From positions 1 to 64,000 of the forward strand of contig NZ_LOEP01000021.1 of NCBI RefSeq assembly GCF_001482285.1: 64,000 bases of DNA. Direction: 5' to 3'. The notes below the pieces were generated by a model. That model ran no database searches and was not told the DNA's origin. It worked only from the letters and a program-made list of their open reading frames with translations. This DNA is from Haloferax sp. Q22. GTDB lineage: Archaea; Halobacteriota; Halobacteria; Halobacteriales; Haloferacaceae. Below are positions 16,977-24,629 of the stretch, piece after piece (positions within the stretch are counted from its first letter, which is position 1; every line of letters starts with the position of its first letter). The translations under genes were made by a program, and so were the position numbers.

Positions 16977-17146
16977 GGCCCCGACTACGAAAGCAGCCCC
17001 TAAAACGATGCGTCAGACGATTATCTGTTTCTCGACACGTCGCGGGCTGTCGATATCCCTAACCAGCCCGCCGGACGCGTCGCCGGCCCGTCATCGTGCA
17101 TGCGAATCTCGAAGGGATTATCATGCGCGGTGGCTAACTCTCGCGC

Positions 17147-17428
17147 ATGGCTGACGAGGAAGCAGACGAGGCACCCGCCGTCGAACTCGGTACGGGCGCG
17201 TCCGTCGAAGGTGCGCCCCTCGCGCGCGTCGCCTCCCGACTGACGTGGCCGCAAGAAAAGAGCAGCATCCTGAACAAAGAAGGCGACGCGGTCATCCGCA
17301 CGCCCGACGGTCCCCAGACCCTCGACGACGTGCTCGCCGAGGCCGACGAGACCTACTTCGAGACGCGACAGACCTTCGTCGACGACGTGCTCGACATCGT
17401 CGGCCGCGGCCCGGTCCAGACGGAATAA
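17147..17428 (+). CDS. DUF5789-type small protein
   Basis: 93 residues, acidic, no membrane segment. The central part is LARVASRLTWPQEKSSILNK followed by EGDAVIRTPDGPQTLDDVL. The C-terminus is helical. It resembles a haloarchaeal family of about 90-100 residues that has no known activity. It starts at the ATG at 17147 and ends two bases before the GTG of the next gene, so it is the first of a three-gene operon (DUF5789, CPBP protease, GrpB). Confidence 0.8.
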   Translation: MADEEADEAPAVELGTGASVEGAPLARVASRLTWPQEKSSILNKEGDAVIRTPDGPQTLDDVLAEADETYFETRQTFVDDVLDIVGRGPVQTE

Positions 17429-17430
17429 CG

Positions 17431-18102
17431 GTGCTGCGCCGCCGGCTCGCCCGCCTCCCGTGGCTCTACCGCGCCCTCATCGTCGGGGGCGTCGTCGGGG
17501 CCGCGTGGAGTCTCTGGCCGCTTCCCGCCGGCGACCTCACCTACCGCGCGGTCCACGACGCCCTCCTGTTCATCCTCGTACCCGGAGCGCTCGCGCTCGC
17601 CCACGGCCGCAACCTCGGCTGGAACGTCGACCGCGCGGCGCTCCGCAACACGGTTCTCCTCGCGCTGTTCGTTCTCCCCTTCTACCTCGTCGGGTCGAGC
17701 CTGCCGTCGATTCGGACGTACTACCCGATGTGGCACACCTCGACCGCGCTCGCGGAGTTTCTCCCGCACGCCGCCCAGCAGTTGCTCGTCGTCGTCGCGG
17801 CCGAGACGTACTACCGCGGCCTGCTCTGCGTCGGCGTCCGCGAAATCGGCCGGAAGAGCGCCCTCATCAGTCCGATTCTCTACGCCTTCCACCACGTCGG
17901 CAAGCCGCCGATAGAGCTTCTCCTGTCGGCCCCGACGGACGTGCTGTTCGGCCTCGTCGACTACGAGAGCGACTCGATTCTCCCCTCTATCGTCGCCCAC
18001 GGCGGCGGCCTCATCCTCTTGGACTGGCTCGTGCTCCACCCACCGCTGTTGCCGCCCGACCGGGTCGCGGCGGCGCTCCAGTGGCTCCCGATTCCGCTAT
18101 GA
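17431..18102 (+). CDS. CPBP-family intramembrane protease-like protein
   Basis: 223 residues from a GTG two bases after the previous stop; the frame is open further upstream but runs antisense to no real domain there. Five or six membrane segments. The CPBP motifs are recognisable but partial: AAETYYRG (normally EExxxR; the first Glu is Ala here), ILYAFHHVG (FxxxH) and VAHGGGLILLD (H plus partner). The retained Glu and two His could still catalyse. The family includes CAAX prenyl endopeptidases and bacteriocin immunity proteins. Coupled to GrpB by an ATGA overlap. Confidence 0.82.
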   Translation: MLRRRLARLPWLYRALIVGGVVGAAWSLWPLPAGDLTYRAVHDALLFILVPGALALAHGRNLGWNVDRAALRNTVLLALFVLPFYLVGSSLPSIRTYYPMWHTSTALAEFLPHAAQQLLVVVAAETYYRGLLCVGVREIGRKSALISPILYAFHHVGKPPIELLLSAPTDVLFGLVDYESDSILPSIVAHGGGLILLDWLVLHPPLLPPDRVAAALQWLPIPL

Positions 18103-18704
18103 GCGACGACGACCGCAAGGACCGGTCCGCGGAGGACGCCGAGCCGTCTCCATCGCTCGGCCTCGCCCGCGGCACCGTCGAACTCGTCACGCACGACCCG
18201 CGCTGGCGCGAGGCGTACGAGCGCGAGGTCGAGCGTCTGCGACCGCGACTCTGTGCCGACGACGAGAACGGCATCCGGTTCGAACACGTCGGGAGCACCG
18301 CGGTTCCGGGACTGGCCGCGAAACCCATCGTCGACCTGCTCGTCCTCGTCTCCGACCGCGACGACGCTGGCGGCGTCGCGCGGGCGCTCGAAGCCGCGGG
18401 CTACGAGGAACGACCCGACGACGACGTTCCCGGCCGCCGATTTTTCGTCCGTGGCCCGCCCGAACGCCGAACCCACTACCTCTCTCTGACCGAAGTCGGG
18501 AGCGACTGCCACCGCGAGCAGGTCGCCTTCCGCGACGACCTCCGCGCGGACGACGACCTCGCGGCCGAGTACGAGCGACGCAAGCGCAAACTGGCCGAGG
18601 CGCACCCGGACGAGCGGAGTCAGTACACGAACGCGAAGGCGTCGTTCGTCGAATCGGTGCTCGGCGACGTGCTGTACTCGGGTGACGGCGACTCGCTCGT
18701 GTAG
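18099..18704 (+). CDS. GrpB family protein (UPF0157, nucleotidyltransferase-like)
   Basis: 201 residues. The family signature FEHVGSTAVPGLAAKPIVDL, followed by an Asp-rich strand, gives the nucleotidyltransferase-like core; the later TNAKASFVESVL matches the C-terminal signature. Proteins of this family resemble minimal nucleotidyltransferases (and a CoaE-associated domain), but the reaction in archaea is not established. The first 30 residues are an acidic leader. Last gene of its operon, start set by the ATGA overlap with the CPBP gene. Confidence 0.9.
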   Translation: MSDDDRKDRSAEDAEPSPSLGLARGTVELVTHDPRWREAYEREVERLRPRLCADDENGIRFEHVGSTAVPGLAAKPIVDLLVLVSDRDDAGGVARALEAAGYEERPDDDVPGRRFFVRGPPERRTHYLSLTEVGSDCHREQVAFRDDLRADDDLAAEYERRKRKLAEAHPDERSQYTNAKASFVESVLGDVLYSGDGDSLV

Positions 18705-18754
18705 GGTGAGCACACTACCATACCTTTTCACCGACGGAGAGCAAAGGGTTGGTC

Positions 18755-19210
18755 ATGGCACTCCCAATCGACCCCAGCGCCATCAAACCGGAAGACATCG
18801 GCGAGGAACGCGTCGTCCTCGAGATGGAACACGAGGCGGCAATCGAGCGCGTCCGCGAGGCGTTCACCGACGCCGGGTTCGGTGTCGCCACCGAATTTTC
18901 GCCCTCCGAGATGCTCAACGAGAAAGTGGACGCCGGCCGCGACCCCTACTACGTCCTCGGCGCGTGTAACCCGAACATGGCGGACCGCGCGCTCGACGCC
19001 ACCGACAAGAAGATGGGCGGACTCTTCCCGTGTAACGTGGTCATCTGGGAGGAAGAACCGGGCAAGCAGGTGGTCTACCACCTGAGCATCATGCGTGTCG
19101 CCCGACTCATCGGTATCGCACCCGACAACGACGAGATGGCCGACATCATCGCCGACACGGGCGAACTCGTCGAACAGGCGCTCGCCAACCTCGACGCGGC
19201 CGAGGCGTAG
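18755..19210 (+). CDS. DUF302 family protein
   Basis: 151 residues from ATG at 18755 (MALPIDPS); an in-frame TTG six bases earlier is not needed. The DUF302 fold is shown by ERVREAFTDAGFGVATEFSP, YVLGACNPNMADRALD and FPCNVVIWEEEPGKQVVYHL. Two cysteines (in GACNP and FPCNV) are placed in strands and might bind a metal or a thiol ligand, as proposed for relatives. Cytoplasmic. The role of the family is unclear, and it is often found with respiratory or stress genes. Transcribed alone, 50 bases after the GrpB gene. Confidence 0.88.
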   Translation: MALPIDPSAIKPEDIGEERVVLEMEHEAAIERVREAFTDAGFGVATEFSPSEMLNEKVDAGRDPYYVLGACNPNMADRALDATDKKMGGLFPCNVVIWEEEPGKQVVYHLSIMRVARLIGIAPDNDEMADIIADTGELVEQALANLDAAEA

Positions 19211-19242
19211 GCGAGATAGCAAGTGGACGCGGCCGTCTCGAC

Positions 19243-19416
19243 TTACAGTCCGTCTCGCGCGTCGAGCGCGTCCGCGATGCGCTTCACGTCGCCGCGAATC
19301 TTGTACAGCAGGTAGAGCGCGACGAGCGCCGCGACCACGGGGAGGAGCGCGAAAATGCCGTAGATGAGGATGATGATGAGCAGTTCGGGACCGCCGGGAA
19401 CCTGTAACGGGACCAT
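19243..19416 (-). CDS. Small membrane protein with TatA-like N-terminus
   Basis: 57 residues, ATG at 19416 to TAA at 19243. The N-terminus, MVPLQVPGGPELLIIILIYG, matches the start of haloarchaeal TatA (PGGPELL followed by a helix). A second hydrophobic run (ALLPVVAALVALYLLYK) and a short amphipathic basic/acidic tail (IRGDVKRIADALDA) follow. It lacks the FG hinge of real TatA. It could be a TatA-derived small membrane protein or simply a two-segment peptide. Good codon bias supports a real gene. It lies 36 bases downstream of nreA on the same strand and may be co-transcribed. Confidence 0.7.
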   Translation of the reverse strand: MVPLQVPGGPELLIIILIYGIFALLPVVAALVALYLLYKIRGDVKRIADALDARDGL

Positions 19417-19452
19417 GCGGAAACGTATTATCCGGCTGTCAAAATACGTTGC

Positions 19453-20715
19453 TCACGTGAAGTCGAAGATGTCGGTCTGGAGGCCCGCGGCCATCGTGGA
19501 TTTCCGCCGGAGGTCTGCAAGCGACACCGGGAGGTACTCCGTCACGTCGCGGACGGCGTCGCCGAACGTCTCGGCTTCGGCCATCTCGCCCTCGAACGCG
19601 TGGCGGATAGACTCGCGTATCTGCCAGACGCCGACGGGTCCCCAGTAGTCGTCGGAGACGTGTCTGATGACGAGCGCCTTCGCCTGTCGGCCGCGTTCTT
19701 GGAGGTGTTCGAGGACGCCGAGTCGGGAGGCGTGGTACGCGCCGGCCGTCTCGTTCACGTAGCCGGTCCGGCCCTCGTAGCCCTCGCGGTCGGCCGCGAG
19801 GTACATCCCCGCCTCGGGGTCGGGGTTCCAGACGCTCCCCGGCGCTTTCAGCTCTATCAGTTCGAACTCCCAGCGACCCGGCGTGAGGATGACCCAGAAG
19901 GCGTTGCCGATGAACTCGTTGCGGTAGATTTCGACGCCGTCGATGCTGTCGGCGTGTTTGACCTGCCCGCGGAGATACTGTCCGAGCGTGTCGTCGACGG
20001 CGGTGATAGACCAGCGCGTCGGGACGAGTCGGCGCTGTTCGGTCTGGCCGAGCGCGCCCGCAGAGAGGATGGTGTTGATGTCGTACACGTCGAAGCCGCG
20101 GCGGTAGAGGTACGTCATCGCGCCCTCGGCGTTCCAGTCGTCGTCTTCGAGCGTCTTTTTCACCAGTTTGGGGACGTGCGGGTTCTCCGCGAGGTCGGCC
20201 GAGCGGGCGCGGGCCCGCGGGCCGACCGGCGTCGCCACGTCGTCGGCGCTGGCGTCGAGGTCGAGAGAGGGCTTCCCGTCGAGGCCGATTTCGACCGTCA
20301 CGGGGCGGTCGGCGATGGCGACCTCGCGTTGCGTCCCGAGGAAGCCGTCCCACGAGTCGGCGACGTTCGTCACCTTCGTCCCGCGATTTGAGTTCAGAAG
20401 CGAGGTGCGCCGCTGGAACACGTCGTCGATGCTCACGCCCTCGTCGTACCACGCGGCGCTCGTCTCGAACGAAGCCGCGTCCTCGTCGTGGCCGACCGGC
20501 GAGAGGATTCCCGTCGAGACGTTCGGGTAGTTCGACCGCCCGACGAAGATAGACGGGGAGACGCCGCCGTACAGCGAGTCTCCCTGCACCGTCTCCTCGA
20601 ACCGGTCTTGGAACGTTTCGAGGTGGTCGAGGATGCCGTAGGACTTCTCCTCGGCGAGTCGCCGCCGCTCGGCGCGCTCGTCCCGCTCGATGTCCATGTA
20701 CTCGTCGAGCCGCAT
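19453..20715 (-). CDS. nreA: DNA repair protein NreA (PCNA-interacting)
   Basis: 420 residues, close to the Nre family length. Family signatures include SPSIFVGRSNYPNVSTGILS, SWDGFLGTQREVA and NEFIGNAFWVIL. The C-terminus ends QTDIFDFT (residues 413-420), a PCNA-interacting peptide of the form Q-x-x-I-x-x-F, so it should dock on the sliding clamp. Archaeal Nre proteins protect cells from mitomycin-type DNA damage. The N-terminal zinc finger seen in some relatives is absent here; the protein begins with a charged helix. Divergent from nothing nearby; the TFB gene lies upstream on the same strand with 83 bases between. Confidence 0.95.
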   Translation of the reverse strand: MRLDEYMDIERDERAERRRLAEEKSYGILDHLETFQDRFEETVQGDSLYGGVSPSIFVGRSNYPNVSTGILSPVGHDEDAASFETSAAWYDEGVSIDDVFQRRTSLLNSNRGTKVTNVADSWDGFLGTQREVAIADRPVTVEIGLDGKPSLDLDASADDVATPVGPRARARSADLAENPHVPKLVKKTLEDDDWNAEGAMTYLYRRGFDVYDINTILSAGALGQTEQRRLVPTRWSITAVDDTLGQYLRGQVKHADSIDGVEIYRNEFIGNAFWVILTPGRWEFELIELKAPGSVWNPDPEAGMYLAADREGYEGRTGYVNETAGAYHASRLGVLEHLQERGRQAKALVIRHVSDDYWGPVGVWQIRESIRHAFEGEMAEAETFGDAVRDVTEYLPVSLADLRRKSTMAAGLQTDIFDFT

Positions 20716-20798
20716 TCACCCGATGTGGGTCGCCCGCGGGTATGAACCTTCGGCGACGCGTCCGGGGTCAGAAAGGGATGCGACTCGCGTGGGCGGGC

Positions 20799-21779
20799 TC
20801 AGGTGTGGATGCCCATCGCTTCGATCTGTTCTTGGTAGCGGTTCCGGATGGTGACCTCCGTCACCTGCGCGACCTCCGCGACCTCGCGCTGGGTCTTCTT
20901 CTCGTTGCAGAGAAGCGACGCGGCGTAGATTGCGGCGGCGGCGAAGCCAGTCGGCGACTTCCCGGAGAGAAGCCCCTGTTCCGCGGTCGTCTCGATAATC
21001 TCGTTCGCCTTCGACTGGACCTCCTTCGAGAGGTCGAGTTCGGACGAGAATCGCGGGACGTACTTCTTCGGGTCCACCGGCCGCATCTCCAGGCCGAGTT
21101 CCTGCGAGATGTAGCGGTACGTGCGCCCGATTTCCTTGCGCTCGACGCGCGATACCTCGGAAATCTCTTCGAGGGAACGGGGAATACCCTCCTTCCGACA
21201 GGCGGCGTACAGCGCCGAGGTGGCGACGCCCTCGATGGAGCGCCCGCGAATCAGGTCCTCGCTGAGCGCCCGGCGGTAGATGACCGAGGCGACCTCGCGG
21301 ACCGACCGCGGGACGCCGAGCGCCGACGCCATGCGGTCGATTTCGCTGAGGGCGAACTGGAGGTTGCGCTCGCCGGCGTCTTTCGTCCGAATGCGCTCTT
21401 GCCACTTGCGCAGGCGGTGCATCTGCGACCGCTTCTTCGAGGAGATAGAGCGGCCGTAGGCGTCTTTGTCCTTCCAGTCGATAGTCGTCGTCAGCCCCTT
21501 GTCGTGCATCGTCTGCGTGGTCGGCGCGCCCACGCGAGACTTCGACTGCCGCTCGGAGTGGTTGAACGCCCGCCACTCCGGGCCGGGGTCGATGCGCTCT
21601 TCTTCGATGATGATGCCGGTCTCTTCGTGAATCAACTCGCCGTCGCCGGTCCGAACGACTTCCTCGGGGTCGAGGTCGTCGAGGTCCAACTCCTCTTCTG
21701 ATGTCTCGTCGTCCTGTGACTCGTCTCCCCATCGAGTCCGGTCGTGCTCACGCTCCCGCTGGCGGGTAGGCCGTTTCAT
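20799..21779 (-). CDS. tfb: Transcription initiation factor B (TFB) paralogue lacking the zinc-ribbon cysteines
   Basis: 326 residues from ATG at 21779 ([10 protein letters not shown]). Two cyclin repeats are complete: [18 protein letters not shown] to [11 protein letters not shown], and [17 protein letters not shown] to [13 protein letters not shown]. The B-reader/linker region [20 protein letters not shown] is also kept. The N-terminal ribbon, which normally holds two C-x-x-C pairs and contacts RNA polymerase, is present only as [20 protein letters not shown] with no cysteine; the only two cysteines of the protein are in the core repeats. It should still bind TBP and DNA; recruitment of RNA polymerase may differ. 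Haloarchaea have many TFBs, and this one cannot be numbered from sequence. Confidence 0.92.
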   Translation of the reverse strand: MKRPTRQREREHDRTRWGDESQDDETSEEELDLDDLDPEEVVRTGDGELIHEETGIIIEEERIDPGPEWRAFNHSERQSKSRVGAPTTQTMHDKGLTTTIDWKDKDAYGRSISSKKRSQMHRLRKWQERIRTKDAGERNLQFALSEIDRMASALGVPRSVREVASVIYRRALSEDLIRGRSIEGVATSALYAACRKEGIPRSLEEISEVSRVERKEIGRTYRYISQELGLEMRPVDPKKYVPRFSSELDLSKEVQSKANEIIETTAEQGLLSGKSPTGFAAAAIYAASLLCNEKKTQREVAEVAQVTEVTIRNRYQEQIEAMGIHT

Positions 21780-21783
21780 CGCA

Positions 21784-21793
21784 TTTATATATT
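21784..21793 (-). promoter_or_regulatory. Strong TATA-like AATATATAAA just upstream of the tfb ATG
   Basis: The best TATA match of the region lies only 5-14 bases before the annotated ATG at 21779. A start site 24-30 bases downstream would fall inside the coding region, where no Met codon occurs until about residue 90. So either another upstream promoter drives the gene, or this AT-run is not the core promoter. Confidence 0.35.
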
Positions 21794-21897
21794 GTCTATT
21801 TCCTTGCACTTCAACCTTTGGCGGGGTTCGTCGGAGTGTCGCTGCGCTCTCAGCGGCGAACGGAGCGCCTTTACCGAATCACCGGTGAGGTGACGGT

Positions 21898-22491
21898 ATG
21901 CCGACCGTCGAGTGCGACCCCGACGAAGCCCGACGACGACTCGAAGCCGCGGGCGTGTCCGTCTCGCCCGGAAACACCGACCACGAGCGGTGGCGCGCCG
22001 AACGCGGTGACGCCAGCGCCGTCGCCTACGACGGGAAAGTCGTCGTACAGGGGTCGCGGCCAACGGATCTGCTCGCGCTCATCCAGCCGAAAGGCGGCCG
22101 CGCGCACGTCTACTTCGACGGCGCGAGCCGCGGGAACCCCGGCCCTGCGGCCATCGGTTGGGCTATCGTGACCAGCAACGGTATCGTCGCCGAGGGCTCG
22201 AAGCGAATCGGCGAGACGACCAACAACCGCGCGGAGTACGAGGCGCTCGTGGAGGCGCTGTCGGTCGCCGAGGAGTACGGTTACGACGAGGTCGACGTGC
22301 GCGGGGACTCGCAGTTGATCGTCAAGCAGGTCCGCGGCGAGTGGAACACGAACGACCCCGGTCTCAAAGAGCGCCGCGTGAAGGCCCGAGAGCTGCTGTC
22401 GGCGTTCGACCGCTGGTCGCTGGAGCACGTACCGCGAGAGATAAACGACCGCGCCGACTCCCTAGCCAACGAGGCCCTCGACGATGCCTGA
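21898..22491 (+). CDS. rnhA: Ribonuclease HI, archaeal type with N-terminal extension
   Basis: 197 residues. The C-terminal two-thirds is an RNase HI domain with the four catalytic acids D74 (FDGASRGNPG), E113 (NNRAEYEAL), D137 (RGDSQLI) and D187 (NDRADSLA). It cleaves RNA in RNA-DNA hybrids. The first 65 residues (MPTVECDPDEARRRLEAAGV onward) form the separate N-terminal domain typical of haloarchaeal RNase HI, not the eukaryotic hybrid-binding domain. It overlaps the next gene by 8 bases. Confidence 0.96.
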   Translation: MPTVECDPDEARRRLEAAGVSVSPGNTDHERWRAERGDASAVAYDGKVVVQGSRPTDLLALIQPKGGRAHVYFDGASRGNPGPAAIGWAIVTSNGIVAEGSKRIGETTNNRAEYEALVEALSVAEEYGYDEVDVRGDSQLIVKQVRGEWNTNDPGLKERRVKARELLSAFDRWSLEHVPREINDRADSLANEALDDA

Positions 22492-23044
22492 GTCAGAACT
22501 CCCCGAAGACGTGCTCGCGGAGGCAGAGCGGTTGACGCGGCTGGCCCGCGACGCCGTGGACCCCGACGAGGCCGCGACGTACCGGTCCGTCCGCGACGAC
22601 CTCGTGAGCGACTACGAGTTCCGCGCGCGACACCGCGAAGAGGACGACGTGTTGGTGCTCCACCCCGACGAGTGGGTCGACGACGACGGAGTCGTCAACC
22701 CGACCGAGATAGACGACGTTGACCGCGGAATCGAGCGCCCCCTGTCGGGGGCCGGAGAGGACCACGAGTGGGGCGCGGTCGAAGAGCACAACGCGGCGTA
22801 CGTCGAGGCCGTCGCCGAGGAACACGGCGCGGACCACGCGGCGAACGCGCGGGCGTTCGCGGACTTCCTCGGGAACCACTACGTCCGGCGAATCGAGATG
22901 GCTGGCGCTCCCGAAGTGCACGAGTTCGTCGAAGAATATTATCCACGCAACGCGTGGCCGACCGCTGAACAGCGGTCGTTGTTACCGGAGTCGCTCGAGT
23001 TGCTCTTCGACGCCGCAGACGCCGAAGTGCCCGAATACAACTGA
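22484..23044 (+). CDS. DUF7108-type 'rnhA operon protein'
   Basis: 186 residues, very acidic, no membrane segment. The N-terminus is a helix (EDVLAEAERLTRLARDAVDP) with an Asp-rich middle (DDVLVLHPDEWVDDDG) and a helical C-terminal half (HAANARAFADFLGNHYVRRI, then EYYPRNAWPTAEQRSLLPES). It starts inside the end of rnhA, so the two are translated together, and in haloarchaea it is usually found in this position. No enzymatic motif; it may help RNase HI, which is inference from context only. Confidence 0.85.
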   Translation: MPESELPEDVLAEAERLTRLARDAVDPDEAATYRSVRDDLVSDYEFRARHREEDDVLVLHPDEWVDDDGVVNPTEIDDVDRGIERPLSGAGEDHEWGAVEEHNAAYVEAVAEEHGADHAANARAFADFLGNHYVRRIEMAGAPEVHEFVEEYYPRNAWPTAEQRSLLPESLELLFDAADAEVPEYN

Positions 23045-23079
23045 GCGAACCCCGCGGTTCGTGCGGTGTGTTCAGCCGA

Positions 23080-23439
23080 TTACAGCTTGCCTTCGACGAG
23101 CTCCGAGACCATCTCGGCGCGCTCGTCGTCGGTGACGAACTTCGAGAGCATCCAGTCGAAGCGGTTAAGGACCGCCTGGAGGCCGTCGTCGGTCAGTTCG
23201 TACTGGTTCGTCCGCTTGTCGAGTTCGCTCTTTTCCACCAGACCCATCTCGACGAGGTCGTCGAGGTTGGGGTACAGACGCCCGTGGTTGACCTCGGTGT
23301 CGTAGTACGATTCGAGGTGACGCTTGATAGCCAGGCCGTACATCGGTTCCTCGGCGAGAATGACGAGGATGTTCTGTTGGAACGCGGTGAGGTCCCGAGC
23401 CGCACCGGATTTGTTGCCAATTGTTTGTGCCTCTGACAT
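23080..23439 (-). CDS. PadR-family transcriptional regulator
   Basis: 119 residues. The winged helix is clear: FQQNILVILAEEPMYGLAIK (helix-turn), RHLESYYDTEVNHGRLYPNL (recognition helix), and LDKRTNQYELTDDGLQAVLN (wing). A short C-terminal dimer helix ends the protein, so it is a small (type 2-like) PadR protein. A TATA box 22-30 bases upstream of the ATG and a TGACAT...ATGTCA inverted repeat between them suggest self-control. The repeat may also serve other genes. The effector is unknown. Confidence 0.92.
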   Translation of the reverse strand: MSEAQTIGNKSGAARDLTAFQQNILVILAEEPMYGLAIKRHLESYYDTEVNHGRLYPNLDDLVEMGLVEKSELDKRTNQYELTDDGLQAVLNRFDWMLSKFVTDDERAEMVSELVEGKL

Positions 23440-23469
23440 GCATATGGAAATGTCACCTTCCTATTTAAA
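23434..23469 (-). promoter_or_regulatory. padR promoter with candidate autoregulatory operator
   Basis: A TATA box reading GTTTAAATAG on the minus strand lies at 23460-23469. The perfect 6-base inverted repeat TGACAT-N10-ATGTCA spans 23434-23455, covering the start codon (23437-23439) and the expected transcription start. This is where a repressor would block initiation. Confidence 0.5.
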
Positions 23470-23774
23470 CTTTGTCAACGAGCAGTCTGTTTCGCCGTCG
23501 TACGGAGGGCCATTATACAAAGAAATTGGGGCGGAGCGCACACGAGTGCCGGGTATTGCACAGAGTCGAGTCACGGAGACAAACGGAAGACGACGCGTAG
23601 TAGCCGGACGGGCATACCCGGGGAATATCTCAGACGCATAGGAGTAGCGTCGTGGGATTCTGTGGGGAATACCTCTACATATAGAGGGGTTCGAAGCGGC
23701 CGACGGGACTCGGATGACAGCGGTACGAGACCAATCCCGAAAGGACTTTTGCCCGCATCGAGGATGGGTTCGGT
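23440..23774. other. 335-base non-coding gap between padR and ppa
   Basis: It holds the padR promoter on the left. Its middle is relatively AT-rich for this genome (23459-23530), with no convincing reading frame on either strand. A short hairpin lies at 23672-23687, and a weak TATA-like CTTTTGCC at 23742-23749 some 26-33 bases before the ppa ATG is the likely ppa promoter. Confidence 0.6.
23672..23687. repeat. Inverted repeat CCTCTA-CATA-TAGAGG
   Basis: Perfect 6-base arms with a 4-base spacer, 88-103 bases upstream of the ppa start. The whole 16-mer except the outer bases is AT-balanced, and the centre TACATATA resembles a TATA box. It could be an operator around a distal promoter or a stem-loop. 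Confidence 0.4.
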
Positions 23775-24308
23775 ATGGTGAACCTCTGGGAAGACATGGA
23801 GACCGGCCCGAACGCGCCGGACGAAATCTACGCAGTCGTCGAGTGCCTCAAAGGTGAGCGCAACAAGTACGAGTACGACAAGGACATCCCCGGCGTCGTC
23901 CTCGACCGCGTGCTCCACTCCAACGTCCACTACCCGTCGGACTACGGCTTCATCCCGCAGACGTACTACGACGACGAGGACCCCTTCGACGTGCTCGTCC
24001 TCGTCGAGGACCAGACGTTCCCCGGCTGCGTCATCGAGGCCCGCCCGGTCGCGCTCATGAAGATGGACGACGACGGCGAGCAGGACGACAAGGTCATCGC
24101 CGTCCCCATCGAGGACCCCCGCTACGACCACATCGAGGACCTCGAAGACATCCCGCAGCAGACGCTCGACGAGATTGACGAGTTCTTCGCGACCTACAAG
24201 AACCTCGAGGCCGGCAAGGAAGTCGAGACGCTGGGCTGGGAAGACAAGCAGGCCGCAAAGGACGCCATCGAGCACGCGATGGACCTCTACGAAGAGAACT
24301 TCGCGTAA
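23775..24308 (+). CDS. ppa: Inorganic pyrophosphatase, family I
   Basis: 177 residues, the normal size of a soluble family I enzyme. The active-site strings NKYEYDKDIPGVVLDR, YPSDYGFIPQT and DPFDVLVLVE carry the conserved Lys, Tyr and Asp ligands for magnesium and pyrophosphate, and the IAVPIEDPRYDHIED segment follows. It hydrolyses the pyrophosphate released by biosynthesis in the cytoplasm. The surface is strongly acidic, as in halophiles. Single gene, followed by a T-run terminator. Confidence 0.97.
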   Translation: MVNLWEDMETGPNAPDEIYAVVECLKGERNKYEYDKDIPGVVLDRVLHSNVHYPSDYGFIPQTYYDDEDPFDVLVLVEDQTFPGCVIEARPVALMKMDDDGEQDDKVIAVPIEDPRYDHIEDLEDIPQQTLDEIDEFFATYKNLEAGKEVETLGWEDKQAAKDAIEHAMDLYEENFA

Positions 24309-24314
24309 GCGACT

Positions 24315-24331
24315 TCGCCGCGCGCTTTTTT
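24315..24331 (+). terminator. Probable ppa terminator (T6 run)
   Basis: Seven to twenty bases after the ppa stop, a GC-rich run (CGCCGCGCGC) is followed by six T residues at 24326-24331. Archaeal transcription commonly ends at such oligo-T tracts on the coding strand. Confidence 0.5.
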
Positions 24332-24444
24332 CGACGCCACCCTTCGAGCGAGAGCGTCGCCGCCGACCGCGGCGTCGACTCCCGAGACGCGTCCGACGGA
24401 AACCGACCAGCGTCGGCGGCGCGGATACCCGACAGTTATCGCCG

Positions 24445-24469
24445 GCGCATCGACCGATAAATTATGCGC
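24445..24469. promoter_or_regulatory. Inverted repeat GCGCAT-N13-ATGCGC around a TATA-like GATAAATT
   Basis: Perfect 6-base arms at 24445-24450 and 24464-24469 flank GATAAATT (24456-24463), upstream of the small reading frame starting at 24513. The layout (operator half-sites on each side of a TATA box) is what a repressed promoter would look like, but the distance to the ATG (about 50 bases) requires a leader of some 25 bases. Confidence 0.3.
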
Positions 24470-24512
24470 ATGGGTAATCTTTAGTTCCTGTGTCGGGTAC
24501 GTCGAGACGAGT

Positions 24513-24629
24513 ATGGCAGCCAAGCAACCCCGTCTCGGGCTTCAGCACCCGACCGTCGTCCCCACGAACTTCACGCCCGCCGACGAGGCGGACGAAGACG
24601 CCGAGGAAGCGTCCTCCGAAGACGCGTAA
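24513..24629 (+). CDS. Hypothetical 38-residue acidic protein
   Basis: ATG at 24513 to TAA at 24629. The first half, MAAKQPRLGLQHPTVVPTNF, is neutral to basic, and the second half is almost only Asp, Glu, Ala and Ser. The GC-rich third positions and the acidic composition match real genes of this genome. There is an AT-rich promoter-like region upstream and no better gene in the 520-base gap between ppa and the rhomboid gene. I do not recognise it. Confidence 0.42.
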   Translation: MAAKQPRLGLQHPTVVPTNFTPADEADEDAEEASSEDA

